Of a DNA stretch of 16,130 bases, positions 1 through 5,793 are shown piece after piece (the stretch's first letter is position 1; every line of letters starts with the position of its first letter). The translations under genes and the position numbers were made by a program. Source of the stretch: Desulfonatronovibrio sp. (GTDB lineage Bacteria; Desulfobacterota; Desulfovibrionia; Desulfovibrionales; Desulfonatronovibrionaceae); NCBI GenBank assembly GCA_003558575.1, contig PWPY01000263.1:1-16130 (forward strand), written 5' to 3'. The notes below the pieces were generated by a model, which saw nothing but the letters and a program-made list of their open reading frames with translations, ran no database searches and was not told the DNA's origin.

Positions 1-209
1 ATATGGCCGGAGTGGATATTGTAATGTTTGGCAACAATATGGTTTATGAAGAAGATATTGCTCGGAGAAGCGTTGAAATAATCAGGAGTCTTGTGGATCA
101 GGACAGAATTTCTCATGAAAGAATTAATGAATCTCATGAAAGAATTAAGATACTTAAGTCTAAGCTGCAACCTATGGAACAGAGCAATTGTTCATTCTGC
201 ATAAAGTAG
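1..209 (+). CDS. Family 3 glycoside hydrolase (NagZ-like beta-N-acetylhexosaminidase), C-terminal end only
   Basis: This is the 3' end of a gene that begins outside the window; the codons run from base 3 and end at TAG 207-209. The 68 visible residues begin AGVDIVMFGNN and continue through a segment ending in ERINESHERIKILKSKL. This matches the usual end of the GH3 catalytic barrel: a 'aGvD...fgnn' strand, then a helix of the type 'I...V..g.is..rI.eS..RI..lK'. Family members such as NagZ remove N-acetylglucosamine from peptidoglycan turnover fragments. The catalytic Asp and the substrate-binding motif lie upstream and cannot be checked. The ATG at base 3 is probably internal. The last residues, which include two cysteines, form a short tail of no recognised function. 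GH3 membership is likely; NagZ rather than another GH3 enzyme is inference. Confidence 0.7.
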   Translation, partial: MAGVDIVMFGNNMVYEEDIARRSVEIIRSLVDQDRISHERINESHERIKILKSKLQPMEQSNCSFCIK

Positions 210-240
210 ATTTCAGACCATTCATGTTTATGAAAAAGAA

Positions 241-269
241 AAAGCCCGAATCATAATGATCCGGGCTTT
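241..269 (+). terminator. Rho-independent terminator, probably bidirectional
   Basis: AAAGCCCG (241-248) pairs with CGGGCTTT (262-269), with a further short inner helix around a small loop. The 3' arm runs into a T tract (267-273). On the minus strand the same stem is followed by the complement of the A-rich run at 233-243. It sits 31 bases after the GH3 stop and 25 bases beyond the stop of the minus-strand gene that ends at 295, so it can serve both converging transcripts. Confidence 0.85.
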
Positions 270-294
270 TTTTATCTGAGCAGCTAAGTGCTGT

Positions 295-738
295 CTATTC
301 AACAATAAGCTCGCCTTTGACTTCTCGCAAGAGTTCCTGCGCCTGTTCAAGTTTGGCTTTTTGTTCTTCTGATACCTGTTCACCGATATATCCGGCCTTC
401 TGGCTCATCTCTTCAAGCATGCCACCAAGAACCATGCCTTTGACAACTTCAGGAAGATTTTCAATTTCTGCAATGCGGGCGTCCATTTCAGTCATTTTAC
501 CTTCCAAAGTCTGAACCATTTCTCTTGTTTCGGTAATGAGGCCAACATTCTGAGAAAGTTCATCCACATTTTTATTCACTACATAGTAAAATACAATAAG
601 CAGAAAAATAGCCAGGACAGACAAGACAATCCCGACTTTGCCCATATCACTTTTGGTTCCGCCCACTTCCTCCGGGGTAAAACTGGGGTTGGAGCTCAGG
701 TTTTCTTCACCAACCGGCTTTATTTTTTCCTGTGTCAT
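295..738 (-). CDS. Small membrane-anchored coiled-coil protein of unknown function
   Basis: The protein has 147 residues. A charged 33-residue N-terminal segment is followed by one strong transmembrane helix (about residues 34-56, rich in V, L, I and F). A long, heptad-like, Glu/Lys/Gln-rich helical region follows, broken near the middle by a PEVVKGMVLGGML segment. This suggests a bitopic protein with a soluble coiled-coil domain, probably facing the periplasm. The ATG at 738 is chosen because GGAGG (748-752, read on the minus strand) lies 9 bases upstream. A TTG two codons earlier would be only 3 bases from that site. It lies 217 bases downstream of the hydrogenase protease gene in the same direction, and it has its own candidate promoter, so a role with the hydrogenase is unproven. 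I do not recognise a named family. Confidence 0.75.
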   Translation of the reverse strand: MTQEKIKPVGEENLSSNPSFTPEEVGGTKSDMGKVGIVLSVLAIFLLIVFYYVVNKNVDELSQNVGLITETREMVQTLEGKMTEMDARIAEIENLPEVVKGMVLGGMLEEMSQKAGYIGEQVSEEQKAKLEQAQELLREVKGELIVE

Positions 739-865
739 TAACAACGACCTCCTTTAGAAATTTTGCTCTATTCTGAGCTTGAAAAAGTAAAAGTCCATAT
801 GTCCATAAGAAATCTAAGCCCTGCAAATTAAATATAGCAGGCTCAGTATTTTCTGACTGGTATTT

Positions 866-894
866 TTAATACATGAATAGGGGGTGTATAGCAA
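866..894 (-). promoter_or_regulatory. Candidate sigma-70-type promoter for the coiled-coil membrane protein gene
   Basis: On the minus strand, TTGCTA (894-889) is followed after 17 bases by TATTAA (871-866). It lies about 130 bases before the ATG at 738, inside the gap after the protease gene. The boxes are a hand match to the consensus and no transcript evidence is available. Confidence 0.3.
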
Positions 895-955
895 GCCTAA
901 ACTCAATGCTGTTCCAATTTAGCGTAAAGTCCAGTACTGAGCTTTAATTATAATA

Positions 956-1420
956 TCAGAAATTTTCCAGTATGGAGTTTATTTCTTTTTCAGCTATGCT
1001 GACAAAGTCAGGGAAGGACTTTTCAAGGGAGTCAGTTAGTCCCATTTCCCAGGCAATCTGTTCAGGTTCAATTCCAAGAACTGTGAGTTGGGGCTTTTTG
1101 CCCATTAGCTCAGCCATCTTCAAAGAGTCCAATAGATCAATATCATGCAGAGAAATCTGCTGCTTTTTGTTTTCAATTAGATCTTTTTCTTCAAGTCTAT
1201 AAATGGTGCCGGGGTTTTTCCCACCTCGAACAGCATCAAGAACTAACAGGTGATCAAAATTTTCAAACAGATAAAAAAGATCCTGTGTGAATGTACCACC
1301 ATCAATAAAGGATACATTTTCCGGCCAGGATTTTTTCTGGAGTTCCTGAACGCAGAAAACTCCAACACCTTCATCTCTCAGGAGGATATTTCCGATTCCC
1401 ATTACCAGTAAGGTTTTCAT
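956..1420 (-). CDS. hysD: [NiFeSe] hydrogenase maturation endopeptidase (HyaD/HybD family)
   Basis: This 154-residue protein belongs to the nickel-dependent endopeptidases that cut the C-terminal tail off hydrogenase large subunits once nickel is inserted. It opens with the family signature GIGNILLRDEGVGV. The three residues expected to contact nickel are present: Glu17 (in RDEGVG), Asp62 (in VLDAVRGG) and His92 (in ISLHD). Its likely substrate is the tail after His489 of the adjacent large subunit. The start at 1420 is preferred because it places the family's N-terminal strand (MKTLLVMGIGN) first. An in-frame ATG at 1432 would add MRTN and lies closer to the upstream hairpin. Neither start has a strong ribosome binding site, unlike hysA and hysB, so translation may be weak. 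The gene lies 84 bases after the true end of hysA. The symbol hysD is assigned from context. Confidence 0.88.
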   Translation of the reverse strand: MKTLLVMGIGNILLRDEGVGVFCVQELQKKSWPENVSFIDGGTFTQDLFYLFENFDHLLVLDAVRGGKNPGTIYRLEEKDLIENKKQQISLHDIDLLDSLKMAELMGKKPQLTVLGIEPEQIAWEMGLTDSLEKSFPDFVSIAEKEINSILENF

Positions 1421-1445
1421 ATTTGTTCTCATGAGCTGTAAAAAT

Positions 1446-1470
1446 AAAAGGCCGGGTTTACCGGCCTTTT
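1446..1470 (-). terminator. Terminator-like hairpin between hysA and the protease gene
   Basis: A perfect 10-bp stem, AAAAGGCCGG (1446-1455) with CCGGCCTTTT (1461-1470), encloses a 5-base loop. In the minus-strand transcript the stem ends in UUUU and continues AUUUU, which is a textbook intrinsic terminator. It lies 34 bases past the hysA stop and before the protease start, so it may end most hysBA transcripts and leave partial read-through into the protease gene. Confidence 0.75.
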
Positions 1471-1504
1471 ATCAGGCAGTCAACTGCCTTGGAAGGTTAA
1501 TATG

Positions 1505-3019
1505 TTATTCCACAGAAATAACGTGTTCTTCGCCAGTTTCAGCTTGCAGCACGTGCACGGCACAACCCAGTCACGGGTCAAAGGCGCGAACAATGCGCCC
1601 TACATTGACCGGACTGCTTGGATCAGGAACCGGGACACCGATCAGAGCTTCTTCCATGGGGCCTCGCAGACCCTGGTCGTCTCTGGGGCTTGCATTCCAG
1701 ATGGTCGCAGCAATGACCTGATAGTTTTCAATATAGTGGTCATCAATTTTAATATAGTGCAGAAGAGATCCGCGAGGAGCTTCTGTCAGGCCCATGCCTT
1801 CTCCCTGAGATGGAACCTCAGAGTGAACATAGGTTTCTTCTCCAGGCTTAACTTCTCCAAGCCATTTTTCAACGGCCTTGGCCACAATCAGAGCTTCTTC
1901 TGCCCTGGCAATATGTCTGCCGAGAATTGAAAAGGCCTTATCGCCAAAATCACGCATCCTGTTAAAACCTGCTGCCTTAGCTGCAGGGCTAAGTTCAGGA
2001 TTGGTGATCCACATTCTGGCCAGAGGACCTGATTCATGAGGAAGGTCGTTGTATCTTGGGGCCTTGATAAAGCTGTAGGCGCCTTCTTTATAAGGATCAG
2101 GGACAGTCTTTCCCTCGCTGGGATGCAGACCCGTAGTAGAATCATCAAACCATGAATATTTGACGTATTCCAGAATTTTGTCTGTATCAAGGGGAGCATC
2201 CTGGCCATTGGTGTATACTCCAGGTTTGAGCAGGAAGGTGGATTCATCATCGTCCTCAGGGAATACACCAAAGGATATCATGTTTTTACATCCCTCTCCT
2301 GTCTCTAACAGATCGGGATAAACACCACCCAAGGCATATACCAGAGGCAGGTATTCGTTTTCAATGAAATCAATGACTCTTTTAAAACGCCATTTGAATC
2401 CTACAATTTTATCTACTTCGGGAATCTCTGTGGTTCCGCCGACAACAAGTCCCTGTACATGAGGCATTCTGCCGCCAAAAAGGGCTACCATTTCGTGACA
2501 GATACGTCTGATTTCCAAGGCTTTAAGGTATTGGTCAACGCCAACGGCATTGGTGGCAGCATCAACGCGGATGTCATTGTTCTCATATCTGGGCACAAAA
2601 GGAGCTACGTCTGGCCCGTTTACATAGTCTAAAGCAGCGAGATGATAGAAGTGCAGAATATGGGACTGCAGATAGTTTGCACCAAAGATAAGGTTACGCA
2701 TGATACGTCCGTTGGTGTTTACCTTTACATTAAAAGCATCGTCAAGGGCCCGGACAGAAGCAGTGGCGTGAGCTGTAGGACATACACCGCATATCCTCTG
2801 AACCAGCTGAGAAGCATCCCTGGGATCACGGTCAATTAAAATATTTTCAAAACCACGGAACATGGGGCCGGTACAGCGGGCGTCTACAACCACACCATTG
2901 CTGACCTCAACCTCAACCTTGAGGTGTCCTTCAATCCTGGTTAATGGATCAACAGACACTTTTATTTTCTGACCCGGAGCATAGGCTCCAGGAGCTTTTT
3001 CAGGCTTCTTTCCTGCCAT
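1505..3019 (-). CDS. hysA: [NiFeSe] hydrogenase large subunit, selenoprotein (UGA at 1571-1573 read as selenocysteine)
   Basis: This is the large subunit of the periplasmic uptake hydrogenase and carries the Ni-Fe active site for reversible H2 oxidation. It opens with the family motif VDPLTRIEGH (residues 23-32), followed by RICGVCPTAH, whose Cys77 and Cys80 form the first CxxC pair. A conceptual translation that treats TGA as stop halts after ...IVRAFDP (482 residues). The frame continues as U483-L-G-C486-A-V-H489, exactly the DP(C/U)xxCxxH motif that completes the nickel site. It then adds VLQAETGEEHVISVE to TAA at 1505-1507, giving 504 residues. The 15-residue tail after His489 is the expected cleavage product of the neighbouring protease. 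The start at 3019 has GGAGG (3027-3031) 7 bases upstream. The gene lies 32 bases after hysB, so the two are co-transcribed. It has no export signal and would travel with the Tat-bearing small subunit. I see no N-terminal lipobox cysteine. Confidence 0.93.
1535..1573 (-). promoter_or_regulatory. Selenocysteine UGA codon and candidate bacterial SECIS hairpin
   Basis: The UGA is at 1573-1571. Just downstream in the transcript a small stem-loop can be drawn by hand. Pairs are 1561/1542, 1560/1543, 1558/1546, 1557/1547, 1556/1549 and 1555/1550, with a bulged U at 1548 and the loop ACGU at 1554-1551. The loop GU falls about 22 bases from the U of UGA. This resembles the distance and the GU-loop/bulged-U pattern of the E. 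coli fdhF SECIS that binds SelB. The exact fold is uncertain and alternative pairings exist. The coding evidence for selenocysteine does not depend on it. Confidence 0.6.
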
Positions 3020-3051
3020 GTTATTACCTCCTTAAAAGGTTTTCAGGCGAA

Positions 3052-3966
3052 TTAAACAATCTCATAAAAGGGTGACATGGAATCAGGGAATCCAGGTTCA
3101 ACACATCCAATACAGACAGCATTTTCAACACACCAGTTAACTCCATTGTTCCAGCGTCTTTTCCAGCAGTCTGCATTAACATGAGGAGCCTTACACCCAA
3201 TCTCGTAGCGACAGGCCTTCTTTTCTGTAAAGGTCTTGCTCATGACTCCCTGGTCGTAATAACCGCGGTAAGGGCAGTTATCGTGGATGTTGGATCCAAA
3301 GAAAAGTTTGGGTCTGAGATGGTTATCCAGTTCTGGGATTCCGTAAAGCAGAACATGCGCTATGGTGCCCACCATCCAGTCTGGATGAGGAGGACAGCCA
3401 GGAACATTGATAACTGGTTTTTCAATTCCATTTTCCTGATAAATCTGGGTGACAGGTACAGCATCAGTGAGATTACCCCAGGCAGCCGGGATTCCACCAT
3501 AAGCGGAACATGTGCCCAGAGATAAAGTAGCAGCACACTTTTGGCCAAGCATTTTAGTCATCTCAAGCATGGTAATGTGCTTGCCATCCTTTTCGCCAAC
3601 ATAGCAGTACTTTCCATCCGCAGCTTTGGGAACAGATCCTTCAATAGCAAGGAAAAACTTTCCTTCATATTTATCTGCCACTTCGAAAAGATGTTCCATT
3701 GCCAGCTCACCCTTGGCAGCCATAACTGTGGGGTGATATTCCAAGCTGATAATTTTCAGCAGAACTTCCTTAATGCTGGGGTGGACAGCATTAAGAAGTG
3801 AAACAGAACATCCGGTACATCCCTGACCCTGAATCCAGATTACTGGTGCTTTCTGGGCCTCTTTTTCCATGGCCATCAATAGACCGGGATGGACCATCTG
3901 GGAGATTCCCAGACCAGCCACTGTTCCGCCGCAGATTTTAACAAAATCGCGTCTGGTTAAGCTCAT
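3052..3966 (-). CDS. hysB: [NiFeSe] hydrogenase small subunit, Tat-exported, three Fe-S clusters
   Basis: The 304-residue small subunit carries electrons between the active site and periplasmic cytochromes. A twin-arginine signal (SLTRRDFVK, residues 2-10, then a hydrophobic stretch) would export the folded heterodimer. Proximal cluster ligands are Cys50, Cys53, Cys153 and Cys191, in GCTGC, GTCSAYGG and PGCPPHP. Distal ligands are His228, Cys231, Cys252 and Cys258. Medial cluster ligands are Cys267, Cys279, Cys285 and Cys288. Cys279 (in NWCVENAVC) replaces the proline found there in ordinary [NiFe] enzymes. It predicts a [4Fe-4S] rather than [3Fe-4S] medial cluster, the hallmark of the [NiFeSe] group. 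The start at 3966 is chosen because GGAGG (3974-3978) lies 7 bases upstream and Tat signals begin just before the RR motif. A longer start at 3993 would overlap that site. Confidence 0.93.
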   Translation of the reverse strand: MSLTRRDFVKICGGTVAGLGISQMVHPGLLMAMEKEAQKAPVIWIQGQGCTGCSVSLLNAVHPSIKEVLLKIISLEYHPTVMAAKGELAMEHLFEVADKYEGKFFLAIEGSVPKAADGKYCYVGEKDGKHITMLEMTKMLGQKCAATLSLGTCSAYGGIPAAWGNLTDAVPVTQIYQENGIEKPVINVPGCPPHPDWMVGTIAHVLLYGIPELDNHLRPKLFFGSNIHDNCPYRGYYDQGVMSKTFTEKKACRYEIGCKAPHVNADCWKRRWNNGVNWCVENAVCIGCVEPGFPDSMSPFYEIV

Positions 3967-3990
3967 AACCCTCCCTCCTTGGTTGAAATG

Positions 3991-4013
3991 CAAGCGGTTA
4001 TTGCAATCGCTTG
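3991..4013 (-). promoter_or_regulatory. Inverted repeat in the hysB 5' leader
   Basis: CAAGCG (3991-3996) and CGCTTG (4008-4013) are perfect complements around 11 bases. The repeat ends 12 bases before the GGAGG of hysB. It could be a leader hairpin that affects translation or a regulator site. No protein is implied by the sequence. Confidence 0.3.
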
Positions 4014-4053
4014 TTAAAAAAGTAACTATATCTTCCGTTGATAGATTAGTTAC
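4011..4053 (-). promoter_or_regulatory. Operator-like repeats at the predicted hys transcription start
   Basis: Two overlapping signals are visible. GTAACTA (4022-4028) and TAGTTAC (4047-4053) form a perfect 7-bp inverted repeat. TTGTTAAAAAAGTAACTA (4011-4028) matches 12 of 14 half-site bases of the redox repressor Rex consensus TTGTTAA-N4-TTAACAA. Both lie at or just downstream of the predicted start of hysBA transcription, a typical position for a repressor. Rex assignment is inference. Confidence 0.35.
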
Positions 4054-4057
4054 AATT

Positions 4058-4087
4058 ATATTAACCAGATTTATAAGTTCATGGCAA
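4058..4087 (-). promoter_or_regulatory. Candidate sigma-70-type promoter of hysBA
   Basis: On the minus strand, TTGCCA (4087-4082) is followed after 18 bases by TAATAT (4063-4058), with TATAAT overlapping at 4060-4055. The predicted start is near 4050, giving an 80-90 base leader before hysB. No sigma-54 GG/GC pair at -24/-12 was found. Confidence 0.45.
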
Positions 4088-4162
4088 TAAAAAAATAAGC
4101 GGATAAGAAAAAAATAATTTTATGCAAAAAAAATACGGTATAGGTTATAATGTGTGATTATC

Positions 4163-5365
4163 TTATGGTTTTCGAGCATTTACAATATAAACAGGGTCGC
4201 TTATCCAGGTTTGATTTATATGGGCATCATTTTCAGGACGCCACCAGTTGCGTATACTTGTTGTGGAAAGGTTTTCAAAGCTGTCTGTTTTGAGAAAAAG
4301 ATCCAGGACAAAGCCAATTCTTTCAAATTCGTGCAGTTCCTGCCAGAGCTCAGTGACTTTGGCAGGGAACCAGCGGTTGGAAAAACCAACAATGAAAGCT
4401 CCCCCCGGCTTGAGAATTCTGGATGCTTCCCTGGCTACCCTGTAGGGATGGGTCAGGTACTCTACAGACAAACTGCAGATTACGGCATCAAATGATGAAT
4501 CCGCAAAGGGCAGTTCAGGTTTGAGGTTCAGGTCATGGACAATATGAGCACTTAGGAGCGGGTTTGCTTGTATTTCCTCCATGTTCATGCCCAAGCCTAT
4601 AACATCAAGGTCAAAGTCCTCAGGCAGGTGAGAGTTTACGCTGCTCATAAGGTCAAGGACTTTCATGCCAGGTGTGATTATTGATGAATAATTTCTTCTC
4701 ATATGATCAGAGGCTTGCCGGTCAACATGGTCAATCAATCTTGGTTTTTGATAAAAAGTAGAGTCCCTGTCATCATCTGCTCTTTCAAAGCCAGATGATG
4801 CAAAGTCTGTTTCGTGCTGCCGATATCTGGCTTGCATACCTGGGCCTGTATCCAGAATCTTTTCTGCCCAGTGATTCAGTCTGCCACCTGTTTCACAGCT
4901 GTTTTCTGCGAAATTAAGCACTTTGGCCTTGATGCTTATTTTTTGGTCGGCCAGGGGGTGGCCACAGTCAGCCTCAATTGAGTCATTTTTAATGGATGTA
5001 ATTCTGCATGGACGCTTGTCCTGAGGAAAAAAATACAATCCTCCCAACAGGCTTCTTGGATAGAATCTTCCTCTACGGGGGATGACGGGCTTGTTTAAGA
5101 ATTTTTTACGGATAAAGTGCTTGGGATCAGTTTTAAGGGTATGACTTTTGTGTCTGGCTGGCACAGCCTGGCCAGGCTCGAAGGATAGGGAGACCTCTCC
5201 TCCCAAAGGAAGTCCAATTATTTTTTCTTTCATTCCCGGGGGAAATATATCTCTCCAGAGGTTGACCTTTCGACCCAGGTAGTATTCCTTATGCTTAACC
5301 TGATCGTTTTCCCATGTAATTTCAAAATTAATTGTTGCAAGACAGTTGATGTCTAATTTTCTCAT
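4163..5365 (-). CDS. FKBP/SlyD-like peptidyl-prolyl isomerase domain fused to a class I methyltransferase domain
   Basis: The protein has 400 residues and two parts. Residues 1-155 resemble FKBP-type isomerases of the SlyD kind: IIGLPLGGEVSLSF near 49-62, and an ADCGHPLADQKISIKAKVL segment near 132-150 that matches SlyD 'D.NHPLAGk.L.f...V'. Residues 210-400 look like a SAM-dependent methyltransferase: VLDLMSSVNSHLP (236-248) in place of the classical glycine-rich motif I, D-x-N near 278-280, the FDAVICSLSVEYLTHP strand (292-307) and ASRILKPGGAFIVGFSNRW (314-332). The substrate is unknown; a nickel- or protein-linked role is not shown. GGAGG (5368-5372) is only 2 bases from the ATG, unusually tight, but no better start is present. 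It lies 196 bases upstream of hysB with a promoter between, so it is probably a separate transcript. Confidence 0.75.
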   Translation of the reverse strand: MRKLDINCLATINFEITWENDQVKHKEYYLGRKVNLWRDIFPPGMKEKIIGLPLGGEVSLSFEPGQAVPARHKSHTLKTDPKHFIRKKFLNKPVIPRRGRFYPRSLLGGLYFFPQDKRPCRITSIKNDSIEADCGHPLADQKISIKAKVLNFAENSCETGGRLNHWAEKILDTGPGMQARYRQHETDFASSGFERADDDRDSTFYQKPRLIDHVDRQASDHMRRNYSSIITPGMKVLDLMSSVNSHLPEDFDLDVIGLGMNMEEIQANPLLSAHIVHDLNLKPELPFADSSFDAVICSLSVEYLTHPYRVAREASRILKPGGAFIVGFSNRWFPAKVTELWQELHEFERIGFVLDLFLKTDSFENLSTTSIRNWWRPENDAHINQTWISDPVYIVNARKP

Positions 5366-5425
5366 TTCCTCCTTCTTTGCTCACCCTGAATTGGGTTCAA
5401 AGGTTAATAAAGTAAAGTGATCCAA

Positions 5426-5472
5426 TACACTGTTGTAGTGTAATAAATAAATTTGCTAACCTCTTCAGTCAA
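5426..5472 (-). promoter_or_regulatory. Promoter and abutting operator-like palindrome for the isomerase/methyltransferase gene
   Basis: On the minus strand, TTGACT (5472-5467), 17 bases, then TATTTA (5449-5444) gives a good sigma-70 match. Directly downstream, at the expected start site, TACACT (5426-5431) and AGTGTA (5437-5442) form a perfect 6-bp inverted repeat around 5 bases. This suggests repression by a dimeric regulator that is not identifiable from the sequence. Confidence 0.4.
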
Positions 5473-5793
5473 GAATCAATCAGTAAATATCTTTTACAGT
5501 GCCTGTTTTCTATAGGGAAAATTTGCTCAAGTCTGGGCCTGACCATAAGCCTGTGTACAGGCATAAAAATCTCCTTGAGTCCATCTCTTTATTGCTTGTA
5601 AAGTCTGAATGTTGACAAATTTATGGGCGATTGTTCATGTTTAAAGCCGCTTTTGTTTTTCAGATGAAAAATTTATTCACTGTTTTTTGCATGTACTTTT
5701 ACCGCAGATCATGGTTTAATACAGGTTGTATATAAGGGGCTGGAATGCCCATTGAAAAATAATATTAACCAGAAACTAACTCTAAATGATATA
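5473..5793. other. Non-coding gap between divergent genes, with nested inverted repeats
   Basis: No convincing gene lies here. GCCTGT (5549-5554) and ACAGGC (5557-5562) form a tight hairpin. It is bracketed by CTCAAG (5526-5531) and CTTGAG (5574-5579), giving a nested structure of 54 bases. A plus-strand TTGACA (5612-5617) could be a -35 box for the TraB-type gene, but the matching -10 (CATGTT at 18 bases) is weak. A 31-codon minus-strand frame (5564 down to 5469) has AAGGAGA before its ATG but no recognisable product. Confidence 0.3.

Noticed and set aside
841..942. GCTCAGTA (841-848) and TACTGAGC (935-942), an 8-bp inverted repeat
   Set aside because: The arms are 86 bases apart with no supporting inner pairs, and they do not frame the candidate promoter in a meaningful way. 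Chance is a reasonable explanation.
1571..1573. TGA as the true stop of hysA, or a frameshift/pseudogene
   Set aside because: The same frame continues straight into the conserved xxCxxH motif and a short tail of normal size, and HysB carries the [NiFeSe]-type medial cysteine. Read-through explains the data without any error.
1431..1930. Two plus-strand open frames of 96 and 142 codons opposite the 3' part of hysA
   Set aside because: They are antisense shadows of a clearly conserved gene, have no ribosome binding site, and encode no recognisable sequence.
3181..3801. Plus-strand frames of 114 and 86 codons opposite hysB
   Set aside because: They overlap the cluster-ligand coding region of hysB on the other strand and show no independent signal.
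4088..4160. A/T-rich stretch as a terminator for the isomerase/methyltransferase gene
   Set aside because: There are T runs on the minus strand but no adequate stem before them, so no intrinsic terminator can be supported.
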